In this document: positions 37,182 to 46,257 of the stretch, one piece after another
Layout of the letters: each line of letters starts with the position of its first letter
Position numbering within the stretch: position 1 is the stretch's first letter
DNA from: an uncultured Paracoccaceae bacterium
GTDB lineage: Bacteria; Pseudomonadota; Alphaproteobacteria; Rhodobacterales; Rhodobacteraceae
Reading direction: 5' to 3'
Assembly (NCBI GenBank): GCA_947492825.1
Contig: CANLNT010000002.1
Span: forward strand, 194,501-258,500
DNA length: 64,000 bases
Translations under genes and position numbers: made by a program
The notes under the pieces: generated by a model
What the model saw: the letters and a program-made list of their open reading frames with translations, nothing else
What the model was told of the DNA's origin: nothing
The model's database searches: none

Positions 37182-37562
37182 ATGTATCAATCACTGGCAC
37201 TGTTCCAGACAGCGCATGACATGGCCCGGCACGCCGGTGCACGACAGGCCACAACCGCCCGCAATGTCGCCAACGCAGACACGCCAGGGTATCAGGCCCG
37301 GCAGATCGCCCCCTTCACAGAGACCTATGCAAAAGAGGCGGCATCGACGATGCGCGCCACGCGCCCTGGACATTTGTCGTTTGATCCTGATCCGGCGCGA
37401 CCAATGGCGGGTAACGGCGATGCGGAACCTTCGCCCAATGGCAATGCCGTCTCGATCGAAGAAGAGATGATGAACGCCGTCAACATTGCCCGCGAGCATA
37501 ATCGCGCCCTTACAATCTATCGCCACACGATGACTGTGCTGCGCACGTCACTTGGCCGCTAA
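37182..37562 (+). CDS. flgB: Flagellar basal-body rod protein FlgB
   Basis: 126 residues of the proximal rod. The Flg_bb_rod motif is NVANADTPGYQARQIAPF, and the C-terminal helix is IEEEMMNAVNIAREHNRALTIY. FlgB sits near the MS ring with FliE. First gene of the plus-strand operon flgB-flgC-fliE-fliQ-flgF-flgG-flgA-flgH-fliL-like. An 18-base element TTAA-N10-TTAA lies at 37130-37147 in the fliI-flgB gap. Confidence 0.95.
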   Translation: MYQSLALFQTAHDMARHAGARQATTARNVANADTPGYQARQIAPFTETYAKEAASTMRATRPGHLSFDPDPARPMAGNGDAEPSPNGNAVSIEEEMMNAVNIAREHNRALTIYRHTMTVLRTSLGR

Positions 37563-37571
37563 GGATTTCAA

Positions 37572-37964
37572 ATGACCGATTTTTCTGAAGCTATCAGTGT
37601 CGCGACAAGCGGCCTGAAAGCGCAATCCAACCGGTTGCGCCACGTGTCCGAGAATATCGCGAACGCCGACACACCGGGGTATCGCCGCAAGACCATTGCG
37701 TTTGAAGAGGTCATGCAAGGCGCCACGAGCACTGGCGCGGTCGAGGCCACGAACCTGCGACTAGACCCCACAGCACTGGACCGCATTTTCGACCCAACAC
37801 ACCCGATGGCCGATGACAGCGGCCATTATGACGGATCAAACGTCAACCTTCTGGTTGAGATCGCTGACGCCCGAGAGGCGCAGCGCAGTTATGAGGCGAA
37901 CCTGAAGATGTTTGATCAGGTGCGGCAGATGTCCTCTGCCCTGAACGATTTGCTGAAGAAATAG
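37572..37964 (+). CDS. flgC: Flagellar basal-body rod protein FlgC
   Basis: 130 residues. The N-terminal rod motif is NIANADTPGYRRKTIAFEE and the C-terminus, DAREAQRSYEANLKMFDQVRQM, ends with LNDLLKK as in FlgC. Forms part of the proximal rod with FlgB and FlgF. Nine bases after flgB and 14 before fliE, within a single operon. Confidence 0.95.
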   Translation: MTDFSEAISVATSGLKAQSNRLRHVSENIANADTPGYRRKTIAFEEVMQGATSTGAVEATNLRLDPTALDRIFDPTHPMADDSGHYDGSNVNLLVEIADAREAQRSYEANLKMFDQVRQMSSALNDLLKK

Positions 37965-37978
37965 GAGAGGCCTGAAAA

Positions 37979-38254
37979 ATGGATATTCGCAGCACACTTG
38001 TGGCGCAGAACTACGCTGCCAACCGTACAGCAACACAGCCAGACGCAGGGGCGGCAGCCCTAGGGGCTGCACAGGATTTCCTGTCGACGATGCAAGCCAG
38101 CGAGACCACGGCCATGCAAGCCATGACCGAAGGGGCGGACCCACATCAGTTGGTGCATGCCCTCGCGCAGACGGAGCTGGCCGTGCAAACGGCAGTCACT
38201 GTGCGGGATAAAGTGGTCGAGGCTTATCAGGAAATCCTGCGGATGCCCGTCTGA
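37979..38254 (+). CDS. fliE: Flagellar hook-basal body complex protein FliE
   Basis: 91 residues. FliE joins the MS ring and the rod. The C-terminal half, GADPHQLVHALAQTELAVQ and VVEAYQEILRMPV, is the conserved FliE region. Its stop TGA overlaps the fliQ start as TGATG, so fliE and fliQ are translationally coupled. The short N-terminus is variable, as in other alphaproteobacterial FliE. Confidence 0.93.
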   Translation: MDIRSTLVAQNYAANRTATQPDAGAAALGAAQDFLSTMQASETTAMQAMTEGADPHQLVHALAQTELAVQTAVTVRDKVVEAYQEILRMPV

Positions 38255-38520
38255 TGGAAGAGGCGCTTTTCTATGACACGCTGCGGCAGGGATTGTGGAT
38301 ATCTTTCCTGATCTCACTGCCGATCCTGACGGTTGCATTGGCGACCGGTCTGACGGTGGGTCTGTTCCAAGCGCTGACCTCCATTCAAGAAATGACCCTG
38401 ACGTTTGTTCCAAAACTCGGCGCGATCATCGCCGTCTTCTGGGTCACGATGGCCTTTATGACCGAAACACTGGTCAGCTTTTTTCAGGCCACGCTGATCC
38501 CCCTGATTGCCGGAGGCTGA
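38254..38520 (+). CDS. fliQ: Flagellar export-gate protein FliQ
   Basis: 88 residues with two transmembrane helices (LWISFLISLPILTVALATGL and LGAIIAVFWVTMAFMTETLV) joined by the conserved TSIQEMTLTFVPK loop. FliQ forms the export channel with FliP and FliR in the basal body. Placed between rod genes, unlike the fliPQR order of enteric bacteria, here split across three operons. Confidence 0.95.
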   Translation: MEEALFYDTLRQGLWISFLISLPILTVALATGLTVGLFQALTSIQEMTLTFVPKLGAIIAVFWVTMAFMTETLVSFFQATLIPLIAGG

Positions 38521-38522
38521 CC

Positions 38523-39239
38523 ATGGAAAATGCGACCTATGCCACTTTGACACGACAATCCGGGTTGATGTCCGAACTACGGATTATCGCCAACAACGTG
38601 GCGAACGCCTCGACCACCGGATTCCGGGCTGAGGGGCTGTTGTTCTCGGAATACGTTGCTGATCTTGGTCCCGATCATCCTTCGCTGTCGCTGGCGGCAG
38701 CTCGGGTCCGGCATACTGACCTGACCCAAGGCACGCTGACCCAAACCGGCGGCAGCTTTGATCTGGCGATCGAAGGTGACGGGTACTTTCTGATCGATAC
38801 CGCCGCAGGGCCCCGCCTGACGCGCGCGGGATCTTTCACACCTGATACCAACGGCGATCTTGTAACGATGGATGGCAACCCGGTGCTGGACGCTGGTGGC
38901 GCACCTGTCTTCATCCCGCAAGGGGTTGGCCCCATCGGAATTGCCGCAGATGGCACGATCAGCGCGGGCGGTGATCCCATTGGTCAGATCGGCCTGGTGG
39001 TGCCAAATGACCCCGGCGACATGACCCGCCAAAGCGGCACCATGTTCGAGACACCGGGTGGCTTTGCCCCTGCCCCTGACGGGCGCATGGTACAGGGTTT
39101 TCTGGAAGGGTCGAATGTGAACCCAATCCTTGAAATCAGCCGCATGATCGAGGTGCAGCGCGCCTACGAGCTGGGGCAGACATTCCTCGACAAAGAAGAC
39201 GAACGTATCCGCAACGTTATTCAGTCCACCGGACGCTAA
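38523..39239 (+). CDS. flgF: Flagellar basal-body rod protein FlgF
   Basis: 238 residues. The rod motif is IIANNVANASTTGFRAEGLLF, the FlgEFG beta-domain includes LAIEGDGYFLIDTAAG, and the C-terminal segment is GFLEGSNVNPILEISRMIEVQRAYE. Forms the proximal-distal rod junction. ATG 38523 follows the fliQ stop by two bases; a longer frame from 38295 only reads over fliQ and is rejected. A few bases separate it from flgG. Confidence 0.95.
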   Translation: MENATYATLTRQSGLMSELRIIANNVANASTTGFRAEGLLFSEYVADLGPDHPSLSLAAARVRHTDLTQGTLTQTGGSFDLAIEGDGYFLIDTAAGPRLTRAGSFTPDTNGDLVTMDGNPVLDAGGAPVFIPQGVGPIGIAADGTISAGGDPIGQIGLVVPNDPGDMTRQSGTMFETPGGFAPAPDGRMVQGFLEGSNVNPILEISRMIEVQRAYELGQTFLDKEDERIRNVIQSTGR

Positions 39240-39254
39240 CTCAGGAGAAATCTC

Positions 39255-40040
39255 ATGCGCGCACTCAAAATTGCAGCCGCCGGGATGACCGCCCAACAAA
39301 TGCGGGTGGAAGTGATTTCCAACAACCTCGCCAACATGTCGACGACCGGCTACAACGCCCGCCGCGCTGAATTTGCCGATCTGCATTACCAGCAATTGGC
39401 GCGACCAGGCACCATCAATGCCTCGGACGGGACGCAATTGCCGACCGGTGTGCAATTGGGTCTGGGCGTGCGGGCCAGCGCGGTCAGCATGATGCTGTCG
39501 CAGGGCGCACTTGGACAAACGGGTGGTGACTTGGATGTCGCCATCGAAGGGCAAGGCTATCTGGAAGTCACGCTGCCCAGCGGTGTTCCCGCCTATACGC
39601 GTGACGGCGCGTTGAAACGGACAGGCGAAGGGCAAATCGTGACTGCCGATGGTTTTCCTGTCGTGCCAGATATCACAATCCCGCAGGACGCGCGGTCAAT
39701 CTCGATCAATGCAGAGGGCGAGGTTTACGCCTATTTTGTTGACCAAATTCAGCCACAGTTGCTAGGCCAATTCACCCTTGCGAGCTTTACCAATCCAAAA
39801 GGGTTAGAGGCAATTGGATCGAACCTGTTCCTTGAAACGCCCGCCTCTGGTCCGTCGGTTGTGAATGATCCAGGCCAAGACGGGTTGGGTGTTTTGCGGC
39901 AAGGATACCTCGAGGATAGTTCGGTTGATCCGGTCAAAGAAGTCACTGACCTGATCGAGGCGCAGCGCGGGTACGAGTTGAATTCCAAAGTGATCACCGC
40001 TGGCGACCAAATGTTGGGTGCCATGGTGCAGATCCGATGA
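39255..40040 (+). CDS. flgG: Flagellar distal rod protein FlgG
   Basis: 261 residues, the usual length. It begins MRALKIAAAGMTAQQMRVEVISNNLANMSTTGY in family fashion, has the DLDVAIEGQGYLEV strand, and ends with YLEDSSVDPVKEVTDLIEAQRGYE and a Gln-Met-rich tail. FlgG forms the distal rod through the P and L rings. AGGAG is seven bases before ATG. Overlaps flgA by ATGA. Confidence 0.96.
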   Translation: MRALKIAAAGMTAQQMRVEVISNNLANMSTTGYNARRAEFADLHYQQLARPGTINASDGTQLPTGVQLGLGVRASAVSMMLSQGALGQTGGDLDVAIEGQGYLEVTLPSGVPAYTRDGALKRTGEGQIVTADGFPVVPDITIPQDARSISINAEGEVYAYFVDQIQPQLLGQFTLASFTNPKGLEAIGSNLFLETPASGPSVVNDPGQDGLGVLRQGYLEDSSVDPVKEVTDLIEAQRGYELNSKVITAGDQMLGAMVQIR

Positions 40041-40453
40041 TCCGCCTTGCATTCATCTTAGTCCTGATCGCCGGTCCGGCAGCGGCAGAGGTTTTGGTCG
40101 CCGCGCGCACCATTCCGGCACAATCGCTGATCCGAGCAGAAGATTTACTGTTACGCAATGTCGCCTCAAACGGCGGTGTGGACGACCCACTGCTATTGAT
40201 CGGGATGGAGGCGCGCGTCGCCCTCTACGCCGGCCGACCGGTGCGCCCTGCCGATGTTGGATTTCCGGCAATCGTCGACCGCAATCAGATCGTGCCGCTC
40301 ATCTACAACACCGGCGGTCTCTACATCGCGACCGAAGGGCGGTCATTGGGTCGCGCCGGTGTCGGAGAAGTTGTGCGGATCATGAATTTGTCGTCCCGCA
40401 GTACAGTTTCTGCCCGGATTGGAGAGGATGGAGCCGCCTATGTTTCGCGCTAG
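40037..40453 (+). CDS. flgA: Flagellar P-ring assembly chaperone FlgA
   Basis: 138 residues with a signal peptide (MIRLAFILVLIAGPAAAEVLV, cleavage expected after AAA) and a SAF domain, visible as VAARTIPAQSLIRAEDLLLR and AGRPVRPADV. FlgA helps FlgI polymerise in the periplasm. It is short because many alphaproteobacterial FlgA proteins lack the extra N-terminal domain. Overlaps flgG and flgH at its ends. Confidence 0.9.
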   Translation: MIRLAFILVLIAGPAAAEVLVAARTIPAQSLIRAEDLLLRNVASNGGVDDPLLLIGMEARVALYAGRPVRPADVGFPAIVDRNQIVPLIYNTGGLYIATEGRSLGRAGVGEVVRIMNLSSRSTVSARIGEDGAAYVSR

Positions 40454-41165
40454 TTTTTTGATGCTTGGCTTTTTGGCTGCGTGCAGCAGCACACCTCTTG
40501 GCAATGCGCCCGAGATGACCTCGATCGTGGCAACAGATGATCGCACCGCGATGGTGACCTATAGCTTGCCGCAAGTGGTGGACCGTGCGCCCCGGTTTCC
40601 GGGGTCAAGCGCGTCGCTTTGGACGGGTGATCGCGGTTCATTGCTGGGCGACCGGCGCGCGATGCAGCGTGGCGATATCCTGACGGTCGTGATCGAAATT
40701 GACGATCAGGCTGAAATCTCAAATTCCTCGGATCGATCCCGAAGCGCCGCGCAACAAATGGCTGTCCCCCAGCTTTTGGGCCTGCCGCAACGGGTTGATC
40801 CGCGCCTGCCGGATGGGGCCTCGCTCGGCAACGCGGTTGGCATCAATTCCAACAGCTCGTCCTCTGGTGACGGGTCGGTCCGCCGGAATGAAAAACTGAC
40901 CTTGCGTGTCGCCGCCACGATTACTGATGTTCTTCCCAATGGTGTGCTCGCGATCCAAGGCCAGCAAGAGGTGCGGGTCAACTTTGAATTGCGAGAGCTG
41001 CTGGTATCGGGCTTTGTCAGGCCTGCCGATGTGACCCGACAAAACGAGATCACGTATGACAAGATCGCCTCGGCCCGGATTTCTTATGGCGGACGCGGGC
41101 AGATCACAGACATGCAACAACCGCGCTATGGCCAGCAAGCCATCGAAGCCATCCTTCCTTTCTGA
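40440..41165 (+). CDS. flgH: Flagellar L-ring lipoprotein FlgH
   Basis: 241 residues. A lipoprotein signal with lipobox LAAC (Cys15) directs it to the outer membrane, where it forms the L ring. Core motifs are SLWTGDRGSLLGDRRAMQRGDI, VVIEIDDQAEISNSSDRS and PNGVLAIQGQQEVRVN. ATG 40440 is supported by GGAG six bases upstream; earlier in-frame starts at 40419 and 40428 would spoil the lipobox spacing. Overlaps flgA by 14 bases. Confidence 0.95.
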   Translation: MFRASFLMLGFLAACSSTPLGNAPEMTSIVATDDRTAMVTYSLPQVVDRAPRFPGSSASLWTGDRGSLLGDRRAMQRGDILTVVIEIDDQAEISNSSDRSRSAAQQMAVPQLLGLPQRVDPRLPDGASLGNAVGINSNSSSSGDGSVRRNEKLTLRVAATITDVLPNGVLAIQGQQEVRVNFELRELLVSGFVRPADVTRQNEITYDKIASARISYGGRGQITDMQQPRYGQQAIEAILPF

Positions 41166-41179
41166 TCAGAGGTGCCCAT

Positions 41180-41683
41180 ATGAAAATGCTCTTTCCATTG
41201 ATCCTCGCGTTGATCGGCACCGGGGCAGGCGTTGGAGCCGGCATCATGCTCCGCCCCGCCCCGACCGAAGAACACGCCGCGAACGAAACGCATTGTTTGC
41301 CTGGCGAAACACACGTTTCTGCCGAGGCCCCCGAAGTAACGTCAGAGGTTCCGGCGGAAGAGGTCGCCTATGCGCAACTTGAAGATCAATTTGTTATCCC
41401 GGTGATTGCCGACGACAAAATCGCCGCAATGGTTGTTTTGTCAATTGGGATCGCGGTCCCACCAGGCGGCGAAGAAGCCGTTCTGGCCGTCGAACCGCGC
41501 CTACGCGACGGGCTGCTACAAGTGATGTTCAACCACGCCAATATCGGCGGATTTTCCGGGAATTTCACGAGTACAAGCAACATGCGGATCCTGCGTGAGG
41601 ACTTGCTCGCCAGCGCGCAGGCCGTGCTGGGCAAAACTGCTCTTGATGTGCTGGTCCTGGATATCGTCCGTCAGGACGTTTGA
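41180..41683 (+). CDS. FliL-like protein, second copy
   Basis: 167 residues: a signal-anchor (LFPLILALIGTGAGVGAGIML), an acidic linker rich in Glu and Ala, and a FliL-like domain with FVIPVIADDKIAAMVVLSIGI, EPRLRDGLLQVMFNHANIGGF and a C-terminal strand LDVLVLDIVRQDV. FliL proteins sit next to the stator and modulate torque. A canonical fliL is at 50327, so this is a divergent paralogue or a functionally distinct relative. Ends the flgB operon and overlaps the convergent FliJ-like gene by 13 bases. Confidence 0.75.
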   Translation: MKMLFPLILALIGTGAGVGAGIMLRPAPTEEHAANETHCLPGETHVSAEAPEVTSEVPAEEVAYAQLEDQFVIPVIADDKIAAMVVLSIGIAVPPGGEEAVLAVEPRLRDGLLQVMFNHANIGGFSGNFTSTSNMRILREDLLASAQAVLGKTALDVLVLDIVRQDV

Positions 41684-42060
41684 TCGCGCCTGCGACTTTT
41701 GACCTGACTTTCCGCAGCCCTGACCCGCGCCACAAGTGCAGTCAGGGCTTCTTTCTTGCCAAACGATTGACGGACGCGCGCGATCACGCGCGCCTTCTCT
41801 GCCAGTGTTGCAGCCAGATCTCGGTTCAGAGATTCGCGCCGGTGATCAATCCAGCGATGCCAACGCACATTTGCCCCCGCCTTGAGCGCGGCAGAGCCCG
41901 GCGTCACTGCTAATCCCTGTTGTCCACGCTCGGTGATCAGCCCATCCAGTTGGGACCGGATCGCCTGTTCTTGCGCGTTGATCTGCGCCAGTTTCGACTG
42001 GTCGGCGGCAAATGCAACCTCTGCGAGGCCTTGCAATGCGTGAAGCTCTTCCGTCTTCAT
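41671..42060 (-). CDS. FliJ-like coiled-coil protein candidate
   Basis: 129 residues, predicted all-helical with long heptad stretches (LHALQGLAEVAFAADQSKLAQ, RDLAATLAEKARVIARVRQSFG) and a basic tail. Position directly after flhB (ATGA overlap), size and composition make it a candidate for FliJ, the export-ATPase stalk, which is otherwise missing next to fliI. FliJ sequences are poorly conserved, so a match cannot be shown by eye. Confidence 0.5.
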   Translation of the reverse strand: MKTEELHALQGLAEVAFAADQSKLAQINAQEQAIRSQLDGLITERGQQGLAVTPGSAALKAGANVRWHRWIDHRRESLNRDLAATLAEKARVIARVRQSFGKKEALTALVARVRAAESQVKSRRRDQTS

Positions 42061-43142
42061 CTGCGTGCCGTCGCTTTGGCGCGGATGCTCTCTGCAAACC
42101 GGATCGCGGCGGCGACGGCTTGGTAGTGATCGGGAGGAATCTCATCTCCGATGTCAACGGTCGCGTGAAGTGCCCGGGCGGTTGGCGGGTCGGAATGCAA
42201 AGGTACGCCGTTTTCGGCAGCAACCTCTCTGATCCGTGCGGCAATTTCATCCGTGCCTTTGGCTACGCACACCGGCGCTGTCGCTGACATTCGGTCCCAC
42301 TTGAGAGCAACCGCATAGTGGGTCGGATTCACAACAACGACGTTGGCGTCCGGCACATCGGCCAGCATCTGATTTGTAGCCAAATCCATGCCCTTTTGGC
42401 GGCGCTGCTGTTTCATCATCGGATCACCCTCAGACTGCTTGAGTTCATCCATCATTTCTTTTCGGGACATGCGGTGTTTGCGCAGATGCTCTGCCCGCTG
42501 CCACAAAAAATCGATGGCGCCGATCGCCAACGCAATGACCAGAACGATCAGCAACAGGGTCAATACCAGCCGCAAAAGCGACACCACGATCATGCCGGGC
42601 GACATGAACATCGCACCGATCATGCGGTCCATTTGCTGCCACAAAAACAGGAAAAGAACAGCGCTGAAGATCAGCAACTTAGAAAAGCTTTTCGCGAATT
42701 CAAAGAACCCGTTACGGCCGAATTTCTTCTTGAAGCCTTGCAATAACGAGATGTTGGAAAGCTTCGGCTTAACCCGCGCCGGCGCCACGACAAAGGCGCG
42801 CTGTCCGATCACGGCGAGCACGGCAAAAAGCGCAGGTACGCCAAATAGCGGCGCGACGGACCAGACCACTTGCTGCAAAATGCCACCAATGATTGGGGTG
42901 CGTGATCCCTCAAACGTAACGCGCGCCAGCTGATCAGCCTGATCAATCAGGACCATCATCGCATCGCCCAGATTGACCATTGCATTTGGCCCAAACGCGA
43001 AAGCCGCAGCCAGGATCCCACCATAAGCGGCAGCCGTCGTCAGGTCGACGGAGCGCGGAATTTCACCCTTTTTGCGCGCATCATCCAGCTTCTTTTGGCT
43101 GGGCTCGAATTGCTTGTCTTCGTCGCTGTTGTCCCCGCTCAT
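42057..43142 (-). CDS. flhB: Flagellar export-switch protein FlhB
   Basis: 361 residues: a basic cytoplasmic N-terminus (EPSQKKLDDARKKGEIPRS), four membrane helices, and a cytoplasmic C-domain with the autocleavage site NPTH at residues 272-275 inside VVVVNPTHYAVAL. Self-cleavage between Asn and Pro allows FliK-driven switching of substrate specificity. Overlaps fliR by ATGA and the FliJ-like gene by ATGA. Length is normal. Confidence 0.97.
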   Translation of the reverse strand: MSGDNSDEDKQFEPSQKKLDDARKKGEIPRSVDLTTAAAYGGILAAAFAFGPNAMVNLGDAMMVLIDQADQLARVTFEGSRTPIIGGILQQVVWSVAPLFGVPALFAVLAVIGQRAFVVAPARVKPKLSNISLLQGFKKKFGRNGFFEFAKSFSKLLIFSAVLFLFLWQQMDRMIGAMFMSPGMIVVSLLRLVLTLLLIVLVIALAIGAIDFLWQRAEHLRKHRMSRKEMMDELKQSEGDPMMKQQRRQKGMDLATNQMLADVPDANVVVVNPTHYAVALKWDRMSATAPVCVAKGTDEIAARIREVAAENGVPLHSDPPTARALHATVDIGDEIPPDHYQAVAAAIRFAESIRAKATARR

Positions 43143-43921
43143 TCCCAGCCACCTGCCGGGTTCATGACGACAAGGGCAAAAGCCTCTAGCCAGATTGACA
43201 GCATCAGTGGTGCAGTCAGCACCAACAGCAACAGGCCTCCGGCAGTGATCGCTGGCGCACCCACAAAAGACACCATCAATTGCGGCATGGCGCGGTTTAT
43301 TACGCCCAAGGTGACGTTGTAGATCAACGACGCGATTAAGAACGGTGCCGCCAGAGTAAAGCCCAGCGCAAATGTTTTGCCGACGGCGCGGACGCCCAGA
43401 TCAACGGCGACATCCGGCATTAACCAAACACCCAGAGGGACGAGAGCGTAGGACTGCAAGATGTAGGCGGTCAACTGCACGTGCAACCCCATCATCGCTG
43501 CCAATGCGAGGCCCGAGACGACAAGGACGTGCCCCATCGCCGGTTGTGGGTCTACCCCGGCGGAGCCGCCGAAAATCTGAGAAAGTGACGTTGATTGCGC
43601 CGCAATGGTGCCTGCGATCTGAAGTGCGAAGACGAAAAAGCGTAGCAATAGCCCGAAGAACAGACCGGTCAAAACCTCGGGGAACAGCAGTACAATCGCG
43701 GGCAAAATATCCGAAGGGATCGGGCCGGTCTGCACCGAAAGGACCGGCGTGACGATCAGGACAAACGCAAGCGCTATGGCAAGGCGTAGCCGGACAGGCA
43801 CACTTTGCTCCCCAAAGGCTGGGAACAGGGACATCATGGCAGCAACACGCAGAAACACGACGAAACCAGCCCAAAGCGCGGACTGCGCGATGGGCAAGAG
43901 AACGAGAAGCTCTGCAATCAT
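43139..43921 (-). CDS. fliR: Flagellar export-gate protein FliR
   Basis: 260 residues with several hydrophobic helices (LLPIAQSALWAGFVVFLRVAAMM, LRFFVFALQIAGTIAAQ). The FliR motif AFGEQSVPVRLRLAIAL and late GVINRAMPQLMVSFVGAPAIT are visible. FliR combines with FliP and FliQ in the export channel. Overlaps flhA at 43918-43921 and flhB at 43139-43142, so flhA-fliR-flhB are coupled. Confidence 0.96.
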   Translation of the reverse strand: MIAELLVLLPIAQSALWAGFVVFLRVAAMMSLFPAFGEQSVPVRLRLAIALAFVLIVTPVLSVQTGPIPSDILPAIVLLFPEVLTGLFFGLLLRFFVFALQIAGTIAAQSTSLSQIFGGSAGVDPQPAMGHVLVVSGLALAAMMGLHVQLTAYILQSYALVPLGVWLMPDVAVDLGVRAVGKTFALGFTLAAPFLIASLIYNVTLGVINRAMPQLMVSFVGAPAITAGGLLLLVLTAPLMLSIWLEAFALVVMNPAGGWE

Positions 43922-46011
43922 GCCGCTACGAGACCGACAAGGGCCGGTTTGGCATCGATCCCGATCTCCTCGAACGACAAGACCGGATTTAGGATGCCGC
44001 GCGCAGCCATGACTGTACGCAAGAACCGTCGCCGCCGCATGGATGTGACTACAGCGGCATATGCACCTTGTTGTGCTGCTTGCGACAGTTTGTCCGCAAT
44101 GCCATCGGCCAGTTTGTTGAACGTCTCAGGCGGTAGTGCCACATCGGCCCCGCCCCGTTCGCCACGCAATTCGTAGGTTGTAAACGCGTCTTCCCATTCG
44201 GGTGCCAATTGGACCAAGGGGATGGTGCCGTCGTCGCGCCGCACTTCTGCGACCAGCTGAAAACCAAGCCGCTGGCGGACATGCTCTGTTATGCCGTCAA
44301 TGGTCTGGTGAACCTGCCGCGCTTCCGCAATCGCCTCGAGGATCAGAGGCAGATTTCGAACCGAAACTCGCTCTTCCAATAGAAGACGCATTACTGACAA
44401 CAAAACGTCCATTGGCACCTTGTCAGGCATCAATTCGTCCAGCAATTTTTGGTTGGCGCTTGCACGGTCTGTGTCAGTCAGCGTCGTCATTTCGTCCAGG
44501 CGCCGACGCAGCGCCTTGTGCGTAAGCAACCGCCCGAAGTTTCGCTTTACGATCTCAAGCAGGTGCGTCGCCAGAACTTCTGTCGGCTGAACAGTGGTCA
44601 GACCATCCATGGCAGCACTTTCCTGTTGATCGATAGTGATCCATTTCGCGGGTGCCCCATAGACCGGTTCAGACACGACCTCTCCATCCAGCGCGTGGCT
44701 GTCCCCATCAGGCAAAAGTGCCAGAACGTGATTGGCCTTGAGAAGGTCGCGAGCCTGTTCGACACCTTGAACATGAACGACGTAAACACGGGGGGGCAAT
44801 GCTGCGTTGTCGGTCAGTCGAATTTCAGGCAGCAAAACACCGAACGCCGTACCGATATGGTTGCGCATATTTGCGATCCGCGCGTCCAGCCCGGTACCCG
44901 GATCCAGTACCATGTCGACGAGATCAGGGGCGAATTCCACATGGATGTCGTCCAAATCCAACATGTCGCCAACAGAAGCCGTGGGTGGCGCTGTTTCAGC
45001 AGGCACATCCGGCAGTGCTTTGGCCGCTTCGCGCGCTTTAGCGGATTGAACCAGTACAAACGCGCAAACGCCCAAGACGACTGATCCCAAAACGAAAGGC
45101 AAAAACGGCAGTCCTGGAACCAGCGCGAACAATCCCATGAGGACCGCCACCGTAGAAAGCGCCGCAGGATGGCGACCCAATTGATCAACGATCGCCAGGT
45201 CTGTTGCGCCTGTCGCGCCACCGCGCGCAAGCAAGAGGGCCGCGGCAATCGATATGATGACTGCAGGAATTTGGCTTACGAGTCCGTCACCCACCGTCAG
45301 AATGGCGTAAGTTTCAAAAGCTTGCCCAAGCGGCATGTCGTGGATTGCAATGCCGATGATCAGCCCCATGATCAAGTTGAGTGCTGTGATCAATAGCCCT
45401 GCGATTGCGTCGCCTTTCACAAACTTCGATGCACCATCAAGTGACCCAAAGAACGTGGTTTCAGCCTGTTCAAGTTCGCGCCTGCGTTTCGCCTCTTCGT
45501 GGTCGATTGCGCCAGCCGCAACATCGCTGTCAATTGCCAATTGTTTGCCGGGCATGGCGTCCAACGCAAATCGCGCGCCGACTTCCGCCATGCGCGTCGC
45601 TCCTTTATTGATAACCACGAAGTTGACGATCAGCAGGACACAAAAAACGACCAAGCCCAGCAATACGTTGCCGCTCATCACGAACATCGCAAAGCCTTCA
45701 ATCACGTCGCCTGCGGCGTTCGTCCCTGTATGCCCCTCCCCGATGATGAGTTTTGTCGATGAGACGTTCAAAGACAGGCGCAGCATGAGTGATGCCAGAA
45801 GCACCGTCGGAAAAGCCGAAAAATCGAGTGGGCGCTGGATGAAAAGCGTCACGGTAAACATCAAGATTGCGAGCGCGAAGGACCCGGCGAGTCCAATGTC
45901 AAGAACCCAAGCCGGCATAGGCAGGATCATCATGACAATGATTGCCATCAATGCCACGGCCAGCAGGATCGTTGGGTTGAAACGAAAGCTAATGTTCGAA
46001 ATCTGATTCAT
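43918..46011 (-). CDS. flhA: Flagellar export protein FlhA
   Basis: 697 residues. About eight membrane helices fill the first 330 residues, with the FHIPEP-family hallmark LNVSSTKLIIGEGHTGTNAAG and GATRMAEVGARFALDAMPGKQLAID, followed by a cytosolic domain that receives cargo and chaperones. ATG 46011 (MNQISNISFRFNPT) is chosen over 46041, which adds ten residues unlike the family. The 246-base upstream spacer holds a palindrome and a chance DnaA box but no obvious promoter. Confidence 0.97.
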   Translation of the reverse strand: MNQISNISFRFNPTILLAVALMAIIVMMILPMPAWVLDIGLAGSFALAILMFTVTLFIQRPLDFSAFPTVLLASLMLRLSLNVSSTKLIIGEGHTGTNAAGDVIEGFAMFVMSGNVLLGLVVFCVLLIVNFVVINKGATRMAEVGARFALDAMPGKQLAIDSDVAAGAIDHEEAKRRRELEQAETTFFGSLDGASKFVKGDAIAGLLITALNLIMGLIIGIAIHDMPLGQAFETYAILTVGDGLVSQIPAVIISIAAALLLARGGATGATDLAIVDQLGRHPAALSTVAVLMGLFALVPGLPFLPFVLGSVVLGVCAFVLVQSAKAREAAKALPDVPAETAPPTASVGDMLDLDDIHVEFAPDLVDMVLDPGTGLDARIANMRNHIGTAFGVLLPEIRLTDNAALPPRVYVVHVQGVEQARDLLKANHVLALLPDGDSHALDGEVVSEPVYGAPAKWITIDQQESAAMDGLTTVQPTEVLATHLLEIVKRNFGRLLTHKALRRRLDEMTTLTDTDRASANQKLLDELMPDKVPMDVLLSVMRLLLEERVSVRNLPLILEAIAEARQVHQTIDGITEHVRQRLGFQLVAEVRRDDGTIPLVQLAPEWEDAFTTYELRGERGGADVALPPETFNKLADGIADKLSQAAQQGAYAAVVTSMRRRRFLRTVMAARGILNPVLSFEEIGIDAKPALVGLVAA

Positions 46012-46228
46012 TGCACGCCTCGCCACAGAAGGGTCGGCCAATGAAACGGCGCAACTGGTTCAATCCGTTTCCGGCGACGGCGAAAGCGTTTTGCACTTAG
46101 CGGATCACGTAGCCGCAAGTGCCTGAACAAACGTGCTTTTTCGAGACCCCGTAAAGGGTTCGACTTGGACACTGGCGTTCTGCACATTATCCACATTCTC
46201 CAATTCAATTAAGAAGAGGATTAGTTGT

Positions 46229-46243
46229 TTTTGGTTACCAAAA
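46229..46243. promoter_or_regulatory. Palindrome upstream of flhA
   Basis: TTTTGGT and ACCAAAA flank a single T. It lies 15 bases past the stop of the TPR gene and about 220 bases before the flhA start. It is too tight for a good RNA hairpin and looks more like a protein-binding dyad. No regulator can be named. Confidence 0.35.
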
Positions 46244-46257
46244 TCTGACCAAACCCA

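Noticed and set aside
46187-46195. Perfect TTATCCACA DnaA box upstream of flhA
   Set aside because: A single 9-mer in 64 kb is within chance expectation and it is 25 kb from dnaA with no neighbouring boxes, so it is not evidence for an origin.
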